NCBI GenBank assembly: GCA_021731445.1
Contig: JAKFXK010000026.1
Location: 1 to 51,775, forward strand
Direction: 5' to 3'
DNA from: Nevskiaceae bacterium
GTDB lineage: Bacteria; Pseudomonadota; Gammaproteobacteria; Nevskiales; Nevskiaceae
DNA length: 51,775 nt
The notes under the pieces are model-generated. The model did no database searches, was not told the DNA's origin, and worked only from the letters and a program-made list of their open reading frames with translations. Of the stretch, positions 8,134 through 16,474 are shown one piece after another. Made by a program: the position numbers and the translations under genes. Positions within the stretch are counted from its first letter, which is position 1, and each line of letters opens with the position of its first letter.

Positions 8134-10740
8134 TCAGGGAGCAGGAACGTTGATGACGCTGTTGGTCATCGTCACGCCGGCAGTCAGCGAAATGGCCCGG
8201 CCGTTCAGGGTCGTGATCACTGCCGTGGGCGGACTGCCGCCAGTGGTGGAGAGCGTGTTCGCGGCATCCGACAACAGGGTGCCGTTGACCGTGGAACCGG
8301 TGCCGATGACCGCGCCGGCGGGCACATACCAGAAGACGTTCTTCGCCTGTGCGCCATTCACCAGCAGCACCATGATCGGCACCGCAGGAGTTGCCGGCCC
8401 GGTGCGACCGACGTTGAGCGTGCCCGTGCCCGCTGCGGTCTGGAACACCCACACCGCATTCGCATCACCACCGGCATCGAGGGTGAGATTCGCGGTCGTG
8501 CGGCCTGCGCCGCCGATGTCGTAGGTGCCGGTCGACGACAGATAGACGCCGGGTGGCAGTGTGCGCCCGGCCAGCTCGTCCGCACCGCCACCCGCGCCGC
8601 CGCAGCTGGGGCATTGCGCAAGGCTGGAGACATCCACACCGCCGGGCAGATTTGCCGGAGAAATCGCGTTGAAGGCCTGCAGCGCATCCGAGCGTGCCTG
8701 GGTGACGGTCGCACCGGCAACGGAGCCGGGTGGAGCTGTCAGCGTGTAGACCAGGCCATTGACCCGCCCGTCGTTGTTGGGCGTGACGGTGTAGACGTTG
8801 CCGCCCGAGTCACGGAAGCCGGTGATCTTCGTGGAGGCGCCGTTCACGCCGACATCGCCGTTGATGACGGTATTAAGGCCGTCGTTGGTCACCGTCGCGC
8901 CCGAGTAGGCGCCGAATGGGGCCGCAGCGCCAAGCGCAGGAGCCACGGTGCACATCGACGCATTGCTGGTGAACTGAGTAACCCTGTTCACCGCGAGAGG
9001 GTTGCCGGCCACATCCTTCACGCCCGTAGCGCCGCCCCGGATGGTGGCGGTGTAACTGGTTGCCGGCGCTCCGATCAGGTTGGCATCAGGGTTGAAGCTT
9101 GCGATGTTGCTGGCGCTGTCATAGGTCACCACACCACTGACCGCTGCACCGCCACTCACCGCGAGCGTGAAGGTCGCGCTGGTGATCGTCAGCGGATCCA
9201 TCGCCTCGCTGAAACGGGCGTTGATGTTCTTGTTGATGCAGACGCCGACGGCCCCATCCGCCGGATTGGTCGACAGCACCGTCGGTGCCGTGGTGTCCGC
9301 TGCCGCACCCGTCGTGAAGCTGGAGGTGAAGGGATTCGCCAGCGTATTGCCGGCGATGTCACGAACCGCGGTCGTCACGGTGACGTTGCAAAGGGTGCTG
9401 GGTGGCAGATTGCTGCCCGGCGTGAAGCTCGCAGTATTGCTGCCCGCTGCATACGCCACCGTGCCGCTGATCGGAGTCCCGGAGGGGCAGGCCAGCGTGA
9501 AGCTGGTGCCGCTGATGCTGAGCGCATCCATGGCCTCGCTGAAACTGATGGTCACCGCGCTGTTGACCGCAATCCCGCTGGCGCCCGCTGCTGGCAGCAC
9601 TGCGGTCACCGTCGGGCGCGTCATATCCGCTGCGGCACTGGTGGTGAAACTCCAGTTGAAGGGTGCAGCGAGCGCATTGCCTGCGATATCGCGTGCTGCG
9701 GTGGTGATGGTTGCCGTGCAGGTGGTGCTTGGCGGCAGCGCGCTACCGGGTGTGAAGGTAGCGACGTTGCCACTCATGGCATAAGCCACCGTGCCGGTGA
9801 TCGCAGTGCCCGACGGACAGGCCAGCAGAAAGCTGCTGGTGTTGAGACTTGAGGGATTCATCGCCTCACTGAAGCTGGCGGTGATCGAGGTGTTGACCGG
9901 CACGCCAGTCGCACCTGCCGCTGGGAACACCGAGCTGACCGTCGGGGCGGTCATATCCGCCGCAGCGCTGGTGGTGAAGCTCCAGTTGAAGGGTGCAGCG
10001 AGCGCATTGCCTGCGATATCGCGAATCGCCGTACTCAGCGTCGCGGTGCAGGTCGTGCTCGAGGGCAGGCTGCCGGCGGGTGTGAAGGTGGCCATGTTGC
10101 TGCCCATCATGTAAGCGACGGTGCCGCTGACGGCGGTGCCTGCCGGGCAGGCCAGGGTGAAGCTCGCGGCATTCACACTCGCTGGATCGAGCGCCTCACT
10201 GAAGCTCGCAGAAATGGCCGTATTGATGGCGACGTTCGCCGCATTGGCGGCCGGCTGCGTGGTGCTCACGACGGGGGGAGTGGTGTCCTGCGCAGTGCCG
10301 GTGGTGAACCGCCACACAAACGGAGCCGCCAGACTGTTGCCGCGCAAATCCCGCACAGCCGTGCTGATGTTTGCCACACAGGTCGTGCCGGGCGGCAAGG
10401 CGCCAGTCGGTGCGAAGGTGGCAACGCTGCCACTTGCTGCATACGTCACCGTGCCGCTGACGGCTGCGCCTGAGGGGCAGGCCAGACTGAAGCTCGCCGT
10501 GGTGATGCTTGCCGGGTCCATCGCCTCGCTGAAGCTGGCGGTAATGGCCCTCGTATTGACAAGCACATTGCGGGCATCCGCAGCCGGTGAAACAGCGGTC
10601 ACGGTCGGTCTGATCAGGGTGGCACCGCCAGTGCCGAGAATCGGGTCGCGTCCGCCACCACCACAGGCTGCGACCAAGGAGGACAACGCGATTGCAGCCA
10701 GCCATCTCGCTAACGGAGGGCAGGCATTCTGATTCAACAT
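8134..10740 (-). CDS. Lipoprotein with five Ig-like repeats and an ice-binding-type (DUF3494) domain
   Basis: The product has 868 residues. A lipoprotein signal ends in the lipobox LVAAC (Cys26), followed by a GGGG spacer. Five Big_5/SbsA-type Ig-like units of about 105 residues follow, each opening like PTVTAVSPAADARNVLVN and containing SFSEAMDP and FTT motifs. The last 270 residues match the DUF3494 ice-binding/adhesin fold: GAAAPFGAYSGATVTNDG, INGDVGVNG, LPPGVY and NVFWYVPAGA. Family members bind ice in some cold-adapted organisms, but many serve as surface adhesins, so the role here is unproven. GGGGA lies 7 nt before the ATG. A 44-nt perfect DNA repeat between units 2 and 3 points to recent repeat duplication or gene conversion. 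It forms an operon with ompA downstream. Confidence 0.88.
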   Translation of the reverse strand: MLNQNACPPLARWLAAIALSSLVAACGGGGRDPILGTGGATLIRPTVTAVSPAADARNVLVNTRAITASFSEAMDPASITTASFSLACPSGAAVSGTVTYAASGSVATFAPTGALPPGTTCVANISTAVRDLRGNSLAAPFVWRFTTGTAQDTTPPVVSTTQPAANAANVAINTAISASFSEALDPASVNAASFTLACPAGTAVSGTVAYMMGSNMATFTPAGSLPSSTTCTATLSTAIRDIAGNALAAPFNWSFTTSAAADMTAPTVSSVFPAAGATGVPVNTSITASFSEAMNPSSLNTSSFLLACPSGTAITGTVAYAMSGNVATFTPGSALPPSTTCTATITTAARDIAGNALAAPFNWSFTTSAAADMTRPTVTAVLPAAGASGIAVNSAVTISFSEAMDALSISGTSFTLACPSGTPISGTVAYAAGSNTASFTPGSNLPPSTLCNVTVTTAVRDIAGNTLANPFTSSFTTGAAADTTAPTVLSTNPADGAVGVCINKNINARFSEAMDPLTITSATFTLAVSGGAAVSGVVTYDSASNIASFNPDANLIGAPATSYTATIRGGATGVKDVAGNPLAVNRVTQFTSNASMCTVAPALGAAAPFGAYSGATVTNDGLNTVINGDVGVNGASTKITGFRDSGGNVYTVTPNNDGRVNGLVYTLTAPPGSVAGATVTQARSDALQAFNAISPANLPGGVDVSSLAQCPSCGGAGGGADELAGRTLPPGVYLSSTGTYDIGGAGRTTANLTLDAGGDANAVWVFQTAAGTGTLNVGRTGPATPAVPIMVLLVNGAQAKNVFWYVPAGAVIGTGSTVNGTLLSDAANTLSTTGGSPPTAVITTLNGRAISLTAGVTMTNSVINVPAP
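9650..9693. repeat. 44-nt perfect direct repeat inside the Ig-repeat gene (partner 9980-10023)
   Basis: Bases 9650-9693 and 9980-10023 are identical over 44 nt, 330 nt apart. Both encode the end of an Ig-like unit (RDIAGNALAAPFNWSF). The other units differ at the DNA level in this segment. This is the mark of unequal crossing-over or conversion between domains, and it makes repeat number a likely variable among strains. Confidence 0.9.
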
Positions 10741-11023
10741 TTTTTTCCCCGGTGGATCGCGTTTAGCGAATCAGCAGCGCCGATCCGCAACTCGATTTTT
10801 TCTACTTCGTCACTTTGCAGTGGCGACCGGGTATGACAGCGAGCGCTGATTTCCACATGAACGTGACGGGTCGCGCTGCAAGCACTGTGCGGTCAAGCTC
10901 CACGTGCCCGGCGCCAGGATCTTTCACCAGGGGCTGCGTATACAACAGCACCTCGGCCAGGGTTGGTCCGGCATTGACGCGCCGAGGTGATCAGGCGTCG
11001 CAGGCCATCCGCGCGCTTCACAT
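10741..11023. other. Intergenic stretch, no gene seen
   Basis: This 283-bp region lies between two minus-strand genes and should hold the promoter of the Ig-repeat lipoprotein. The only structure I see is a 9-bp inverted repeat (CACCTCGGC at 10949-10957, GCCGAGGTG at 10981-10989) with a 23-nt loop and no T run. No open frame here looks like a protein. Confidence 0.5.
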
Positions 11024-12529
11024 TCAAATCCAGTATTTGATCAGCGAGGCGCCGGTTTCTTTCAAGCGTTCGATCCAGGGCCGCGCGCGCCACTCTTTGA
11101 GGGTGATGAGGCTGGACTGCTCCATGTCCTGCTTGAAAAGTGTCTCCATCGTCGTGGCAAAGCGCTTGCCGATCACCATCGCATTGGCCTCGTCGTTGTG
11201 GATGAAGCTGCGGTAGTCGAGGTTGGCACTACCCACCGTTGACCAGACGCCGTCCACCACGGCGGTTTTCGCATGCAGCGTCACGGGTTCGTACTCGTAA
11301 ATCCTGATACCGGCCTTCAGCAGGCGGTCGTAATAGTGGCGTGTGATCAGTGGCAGATAGCCGATGTCGGACTTGGCAGGCAGGAGCAGGCGCACATCGA
11401 CACCGCGCTTGGCGGTGTCGCAAAGCAGCTTGGTGAAATCCTCGTTGGGCGCGAAGTAGCTTTGCGTGATCCACACGCGCTTCTCGGCGAGCTTGATCGC
11501 GTTGAAATAGGTGCCGTAGATGACGTTGCGCTTCTCGCGCTTGTTGAGCAGCGCCTTGGCTGCCGACTCCGGCACGGCGAGAAACACGCTGAGCAGATCG
11601 GTGCCTTCGCTGGTGAGCACGCGCACGATGTCATTGCCCTCTGATTTGAGCGGTGGAAAATACTCGCCACTCAAATCAATCTCGCCCTTGCCCGCCTCCC
11701 AGGCATCGAGAAACGCGCGCTGGAAAGAGGCCACCGCCGGACCCTCGACCTGGATGTGGGTGTCGCGCCAGCCGGCACCGGGGGAGAGCTGCGAGGGCCG
11801 CATGCCCGCACCGCCGCTGCTGAACCTGCCACCGCTTCTGCTGCCCCCACCACTACCGGAGGGTTCACCACTGGCGCGTGCCTCGCCATTCGGTGAGGAC
11901 TGCTCGTACTCATCCATGATGTTGATGCCGCCAGTGAAGGCGACCTTGCCGTCCACCACCAGCACCTTGCGGTGGCTGCGGCGGTTGAGGCGCCAGATGC
12001 GCAGATCCTGGGTCTTGTTGAACTCCAGGAGCTGCACGCCCGCTGCTTTCAACTCGTCCTTGTATTTGTTGCCGGCGCCGGAGCCGCCGATGGAGTCGAA
12101 CATCAGTCGCACAATCACGCCCTGCTGTGCGCGTTCGATCAGTGCCTCGGCGTACTGCTGGCCGATTTTTTCGTCGGTGATGATGTAGACGTCGAGGTGG
12201 ATGTGATGGCGCGCCTGTCTGATCGCCGCGAGCTGGGCCGCATGGGCGGCAGGGCCATCCACCAGCAGATCCACCTGATTGCCGGCGATGGCAGGGCGGC
12301 GCGTCAGCGCGGTCTCGGCAGCACCGACCTTGCGCGCGTATTCGTAGGCGGCGGCATCGTGGCCGACCGCCTCGCGCAGCACCGCATCGGGTGACTTCGT
12401 CACCTCCCCATTGCAGTTGCAGCTGTTGGCAACGCGAATCCAGTTGCTGCCGCCTTTCACCTCGACAGGCGGCACCGTTGCACAGCTGCCCAGGCCCAGC
12501 GACAGCACCAGCAGCAGGATGGTTTTCAT
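11024..12529 (-). CDS. Phospholipase D / cardiolipin-synthase-family lipoprotein
   Basis: The product has 501 residues with a lipoprotein-like signal (LLLVLSLGLGSC, Cys16). Two PLD phosphodiesterase motifs are complete: HRKVLVVDGKVAFTGG and HAKTAVVDGVWSTVGS, each with the HxKx4D core. Such enzymes join phosphatidyl groups to make cardiolipin or cleave phospholipids through a phospho-His intermediate. A Gly/Ser-rich insert sits between the first motif and WRDTHIQVEGPA. A membrane-tethered periplasmic location follows if the lipobox is used. The ATG overlaps the astD stop by 4 nt (ATGA), and no good ribosome site is visible, which suggests translational coupling to astD. The link to arginine catabolism is unexplained. 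Confidence 0.88.
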   Translation of the reverse strand: MKTILLLVLSLGLGSCATVPPVEVKGGSNWIRVANSCNCNGEVTKSPDAVLREAVGHDAAAYEYARKVGAAETALTRRPAIAGNQVDLLVDGPAAHAAQLAAIRQARHHIHLDVYIITDEKIGQQYAEALIERAQQGVIVRLMFDSIGGSGAGNKYKDELKAAGVQLLEFNKTQDLRIWRLNRRSHRKVLVVDGKVAFTGGINIMDEYEQSSPNGEARASGEPSGSGGGSRSGGRFSSGGAGMRPSQLSPGAGWRDTHIQVEGPAVASFQRAFLDAWEAGKGEIDLSGEYFPPLKSEGNDIVRVLTSEGTDLLSVFLAVPESAAKALLNKREKRNVIYGTYFNAIKLAEKRVWITQSYFAPNEDFTKLLCDTAKRGVDVRLLLPAKSDIGYLPLITRHYYDRLLKAGIRIYEYEPVTLHAKTAVVDGVWSTVGSANLDYRSFIHNDEANAMVIGKRFATTMETLFKQDMEQSSLITLKEWRARPWIERLKETGASLIKYWI

Positions 12530-13986
12530 AGCGTGAGGCCCGGTGAGAGCGTGGCCGGTTTCTCCAGTTTCGAAGCTTCGCTGCTGGCAACCGGGTAGCT
12601 GCAATAGTCGGCTGCATAGTAGGCGCTGGGGCGGTGGTTGCCTGAATGGCCGGGGCCGCCAAACGGGAAGCTGCCGGAAGCACCTGTAGTCTGCCGGTTG
12701 CGGTTGACGATACCGGCGCGGATGCGCTTGAAGAACTTCTCCCATTCGGCGTCGTCGTCGGTGAGCATCCCGGCGCTCAAGCCGAACTGGGTGTTGTTGG
12801 CCTGCGCGATGCTCTCGTCCAGCGAGGCGGTGCGGACGACTTTGAGCAGTGGGCCGAAGTCTTCTTCGTCCGGCACCTCGGCTGCGCAGGCGGTGATATC
12901 GATCAGGCCGGGCGAGACGAAGGCATCGCCCTGTTCGAGGCGCTGCATTTTCAACAAGGGTGTTGCGCCCAGTGCGATGAGCCGCGCTTGCGAATCCAGC
13001 AGCAGCTGTGCGGCGCGGGCTGATACCACCGGCCCCATGAAGGGCGCGGGCTCGTCCTCGCTGCCACCGATGCGCAGGGCCTTGGTGACTTCGACCAGGC
13101 GCGAGAGCAGGGCATCGCCCTTGGCCCCTGTCGGCACCATCAGCCGCCGTGCGCAGGTGCAACGCTGGCCTGAGGTGACCCAGCTCGACTGCACGATCTC
13201 GTGCACGGCGGCGTCGATGTCGCTGATGCTGCCCACCACCAGCGGATTGTTGCCGCCTAGCTCCAGGGCCAGGATGACGTGCGGTCTTGCTGCGAACTGC
13301 GCGGCGAGGATGCCGCCGGTGCGGGCGCTGCCAGTGAAGTAGAGGCCATCAAGCTGCTGGTGGGCCGCCACCGTTTCGCCGGTGGCGCGCTCGCCCTGCA
13401 CGAGGTTGATGACGCCAGCAGGCAGGCCAGCGGCCTCCCAGCATTTCAGGGTTTCCTCGGCCACCAACGGTGTTAGTTCGCTGGGTTTGAACACCACGGT
13501 ATTGCCCGCCAGCAGGGCCGGCACGATGTGGCCATTGGGCAGATGGCCGGGGAAGTTGTACGGCCCGAACACCGCCACCACGCCATGCGGCTTGTGTCGC
13601 AGCACGAAGCGTCCGAACGGCTGCGCTAGTTCACGGGTGCCGGTGCGCTCGTGGTATGCCGTGATCGACAGCTCGATCTTGCCGGCCATCGCCGCGACTT
13701 CGGTGCGCGCTTCCCATAACGGTTTTCCGACTTCACGCGCGATGCTCAATGCAAGTGCTTCGCTGCGCTCCTTGAGCACCGCTGCGAAGCGACGCGCGAA
13801 GCCAGCGCGTTCGTCGAAGCTCAGATCGGCCCAAGGCTCGAAAGCCGCGCGGGCGGCGGTGAAGGCGGCATCCACATCCACCGTACTGGCGCTGTTGGCC
13901 TGCCACAGCACGGCGCCAGTCGATGGGTTGCAGCTTTCAAATGGAATGCCGTGGCCTTGTTGCCACTGGCCATTGATGAAGTGCAT
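12526..13986 (-). CDS. astD: N-succinylglutamate 5-semialdehyde dehydrogenase AstD
   Basis: AstD oxidises N-succinylglutamate semialdehyde to N-succinylglutamate with NAD, step four of the AST pathway. The product has 486 residues (E. coli 492) and is a full aldehyde dehydrogenase: Asn144 in GPYNFPGH, Glu242 in LELGGNNPLV, and the nucleophile Cys276 in SGQRCTCARR. The opening FINGQW and the segment GHLPNGHIVPALLAGNTVVFKPSE are typical of AstD. Upstream of the ATG there is only CCCCCTC, so the start lacks a clear ribosome site. The TonB receptor gene and a terminator separate it from astA, so it may have its own promoter. Its stop overlaps the start of the PLD-family gene. Confidence 0.95.
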   Translation of the reverse strand: MHFINGQWQQGHGIPFESCNPSTGAVLWQANSASTVDVDAAFTAARAAFEPWADLSFDERAGFARRFAAVLKERSEALALSIAREVGKPLWEARTEVAAMAGKIELSITAYHERTGTRELAQPFGRFVLRHKPHGVVAVFGPYNFPGHLPNGHIVPALLAGNTVVFKPSELTPLVAEETLKCWEAAGLPAGVINLVQGERATGETVAAHQQLDGLYFTGSARTGGILAAQFAARPHVILALELGGNNPLVVGSISDIDAAVHEIVQSSWVTSGQRCTCARRLMVPTGAKGDALLSRLVEVTKALRIGGSEDEPAPFMGPVVSARAAQLLLDSQARLIALGATPLLKMQRLEQGDAFVSPGLIDITACAAEVPDEEDFGPLLKVVRTASLDESIAQANNTQFGLSAGMLTDDDAEWEKFFKRIRAGIVNRNRQTTGASGSFPFGGPGHSGNHRPSAYYAADYCSYPVASSEASKLEKPATLSPGLTL

Positions 13987-14037
13987 GAGGGGGATCGCAG
14001 TTGGTGATTGCCGTGCATCTTCCGCGCCTCGACGCCC

Positions 14038-14076
14038 AAAAAGAAGCCCCCGGCAGCGCAGGGCTGGCGGGGGCTT
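14038..14076 (-). terminator. Rho-independent terminator after the TonB receptor gene
   Basis: On the minus strand a 9-bp stem (AAGCCCCCG and CGGGGGCTT; plus-strand arms 14044-14052 and 14068-14076) is followed by CTTTTTGG. It lies 16 bp past the receptor stop at 14092 and should isolate the receptor from astD. Confidence 0.85.
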
Positions 14077-14091
14077 GGATCATGTGATGCC

Positions 14092-16278
14092 TCAGAAGTT
14101 GGCGGTGACGCCGACGCGGAAGTTGAGCGGTGCACCGGGCAGGATGTTGTTGTCGGTGTGGGCATTGACGTAGTAGTCCTCGCCGGTGAGGTTTTCGACA
14201 TTGAGCTGTGCGCGCAGGGTGGGGCTGTGCTGGTAGAACACCGCGCCATCGACACGGGTGTATCCGTCCATCTCCACCGCGTTGCTGCTGGTGGTGAACA
14301 TCGCACTGCGGTTGAACACGCCCACGCCAGCGCCCCACTGTGGCGTGAAGTCATAGCGGTTCCACAACGACACGGTGTTGCGCGGCAGGTTGGCGAGGGT
14401 GGCACCGTCGCGCGCGGTGGTGGCATTGGTGGTGGCGGTGAGCTTGGCGTCCTGGTAGGCGTAGCCGCTGCTGATACTCCAGGCCCTGGTGATGTTGCCG
14501 GACACGCCCAGCTCGATGCCCTTGGTGCGCGCGCCATCGCCGAGCGTGGAGGCTCCGCCCGCATTGACCGGCGGCAGGATGACATTGCGGCGATCCAGCT
14601 GGTAGACCGCCACGGTCAGGGCGAGATCGGGGCGCACATCCCACTTCGCACCCACTTCGTAGTTGGTGAACTCTTCGGGGTCGAAGGCCTTGTTGGTGGG
14701 CGAGAGCGAGCCGAGCTGCTCGCCCGCGCGCGGCAGGTAGCTGAGCGAGTAGCTGGCGTAGACCGAGGCCTGTTCCAGTGGCTTGTAGATCAGGCCGACG
14801 CGCGGCGAGACGAGGCCGTCCTCGGTTTCGATCTCGCGATCGGCGGCGGCGACACCGCTGCGGCGGTTCTTGAAGTGGGTGTTGTACTGGTCGTAGCGCA
14901 GGCCCAGCACGACATCAAACTGCGGGCCGAAGCGGAGCTGATCCTGCACGTAGATCGCCGCAATCTCGGTCTCGCTCTCGTTATTGCCATCGTTGGCACC
15001 CTGCACGAAGGCCACCAGCGGGCGGCTGAAGTTGGGGCTCGTGGCCGGTGCGTTGAAGGTGTTGTCGGGTGTGGTATCGGCATCGCTGCCATCCGGAAAC
15101 TGGCCGCTGAGGCGCAAGTTGTCGGTCAGCTGGCGGCCGATTTCCACGCCGCCCAGCAGCGTGTGTTCGATGCCGCCGGTCTTGAGCTTGTAGACGAGGT
15201 CGGTCTGGTTGAACAGGTTCTTGCGGTCGGTCGCCGCGAAGTAGGACTGGAACGGCACCGTGCCATTCGCCGCCACGGGGCCGCTGGCAAAGACGTTCTG
15301 GTAGAACTTGTCGTAAGCGCCGTACAGCGTGCGGTTGGTGAGTGTGAGGCCACGGCCAAAGTCGTGATTGACGGTGATGCTGGTGGTGTTGAGTTCGGTG
15401 TCGGTCGGACTGTTGCCAGGATCGCCGAAGAAGGTCGAGTCGTCCGCCGCGAAGGGCTTGCCATTGAGCGAGGGGCCGCCCCGGTCGGCGATGCGCTCGT
15501 CGCGGAAATACTCGTAGCCGAGCGTGACGGTGGTGGCCTTGTCGAGCGCCAGGCGCAGGGTGGGGTTGATGCCACGGCGTTGCAGCGTCACATCGTCGCG
15601 GTAGCTCCCGCTGTCTTCCACCAGTGCGGTCACGCGCGCAGCGACGTTCTGATTGAAGCCTTGACCCAGGTCAAAGGTCGCGCGCTTGTTGTCGAAGCTG
15701 CCACCCTGCAGGCTGATCTCGCGCACGCGCTGGCCATCCGCCACACGGGTCACACGATTGATGACGCCGCCGACGCCGCCGCGTCCGAAGATCATCGCGT
15801 TCGGGCCTTTCAGCACTTCGATGCGTTCGATGTTGTAGAGATCACGGTAGTACTGCACGTCGTCGCGCAAGCCGTTGACGAAGAAATCGCTGGTCGAGGC
15901 ATTGCCACGGAACACCGGCGTTTCGCGGTTGCCCTCGCCCTGAGCCATGCCCACACCCGGCACGTAGCGGATGACATCGGCGATGTTCTGCGCGGACTGG
16001 TCCTGCACCTGCGCGCGAGTGACCACCGTAATGGACTGCGGCACATCGACCAGGGGTGTATCGGTGCGGGTGCCGGCGCTGCTGCGGCTGCTGTGATAGC
16101 CCTTGCTGTCCGGTGCATCGGCGGTGATTTCGACGGTATCGAGCTTCACCGGGTCTGCGGCCGCATCGGCAGCGAATGCCACTTGCGCCGGTTCGGCGCT
16201 CTGCGCCAGCACGGCAAAAGAGGCGAAGGCGAGGGCAGTAGCCGCGAGCGGGCGAAGGCGGAAATGCATGGTGTTCAA
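14092..16278 (-). CDS. TonB-dependent siderophore receptor
   Basis: The product has 728 residues: signal peptide (ending AVLAQ), a possible TonB box region (LDTVEITADA), a plug domain (about 60-180; DVPQSITVVTRAQVQDQ, VLKGPNAMIFGRGGVGGVIN) and a 22-strand beta-barrel ending in the outer-membrane signature FRVGVTANF. The plug sequence and barrel motifs such as YVQDQLRFGPQFDVVLGLRYD place it with ferric-siderophore receptors of the FhuA/Fiu type; the ligand cannot be read from sequence. Two Fur-like palindromes lie about 125-170 bp upstream, so iron control is likely. It sits between astA and astD on the same strand but has its own upstream region and terminator, as expected for an insertion into an older AST operon. 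Confidence 0.93.
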   Translation of the reverse strand: MNTMHFRLRPLAATALAFASFAVLAQSAEPAQVAFAADAAADPVKLDTVEITADAPDSKGYHSSRSSAGTRTDTPLVDVPQSITVVTRAQVQDQSAQNIADVIRYVPGVGMAQGEGNRETPVFRGNASTSDFFVNGLRDDVQYYRDLYNIERIEVLKGPNAMIFGRGGVGGVINRVTRVADGQRVREISLQGGSFDNKRATFDLGQGFNQNVAARVTALVEDSGSYRDDVTLQRRGINPTLRLALDKATTVTLGYEYFRDERIADRGGPSLNGKPFAADDSTFFGDPGNSPTDTELNTTSITVNHDFGRGLTLTNRTLYGAYDKFYQNVFASGPVAANGTVPFQSYFAATDRKNLFNQTDLVYKLKTGGIEHTLLGGVEIGRQLTDNLRLSGQFPDGSDADTTPDNTFNAPATSPNFSRPLVAFVQGANDGNNESETEIAAIYVQDQLRFGPQFDVVLGLRYDQYNTHFKNRRSGVAAADREIETEDGLVSPRVGLIYKPLEQASVYASYSLSYLPRAGEQLGSLSPTNKAFDPEEFTNYEVGAKWDVRPDLALTVAVYQLDRRNVILPPVNAGGASTLGDGARTKGIELGVSGNITRAWSISSGYAYQDAKLTATTNATTARDGATLANLPRNTVSLWNRYDFTPQWGAGVGVFNRSAMFTTSSNAVEMDGYTRVDGAVFYQHSPTLRAQLNVENLTGEDYYVNAHTDNNILPGAPLNFRVGVTANF

Positions 16279-16403
16279 TCCGGTTGGATAGTGGGCAAAT
16301 CAGCGCTGCGCCGTGTTGGGCGGGATGCGCTGGTGGGTGTCATCAACCGGTACTTCGCGGACTTTCCAGCCTGCTTTTGCCTAATGAGACAGGGTGAAGT
16401 GTA

Positions 16404-16445
16404 ATTGCGAATACGTCGCAATAAAAGTCTAAACGCGAATAATTC
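16404..16445 (-). promoter_or_regulatory. Two Fur-like palindromes upstream of the TonB receptor
   Basis: The first is ATTGCGA-ATACG-TCGCAAT (16404-16422), a perfect 7-bp inverted repeat. The second has the core GAATAATTC (16437-16445) in the context GCGAATAATTCTTG. Both resemble GCGAATnATTC-type Fur boxes of gammaproteobacteria. They lie in the 196-bp gap between astA and the receptor, the only upstream region the receptor has. A match to Fur is inferred from pattern and gene function only. Confidence 0.5.
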
Positions 16446-16474
16446 TTGCTGGCGGGAAGTGCGGCAATTGAGTC

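Noticed and set aside
10949..10989. Inverted repeat CACCTCGGC/GCCGAGGTG as a terminator for the PLD gene
   Set aside because: The loop is 23 nt and no T run follows on either strand, so I do not call it a terminator.
14008..16404. A nearly 800-codon open frame on the plus strand opposite the TonB receptor, and similar long antisense frames opposite the CHASE2 kinase (38504-40177) and radA (41593-42939)
   Set aside because: They mirror the codon pattern of the real genes on the other strand in GC-rich DNA, show no domain, and have compositions (His, Arg, Val-rich) typical of shadow translation.
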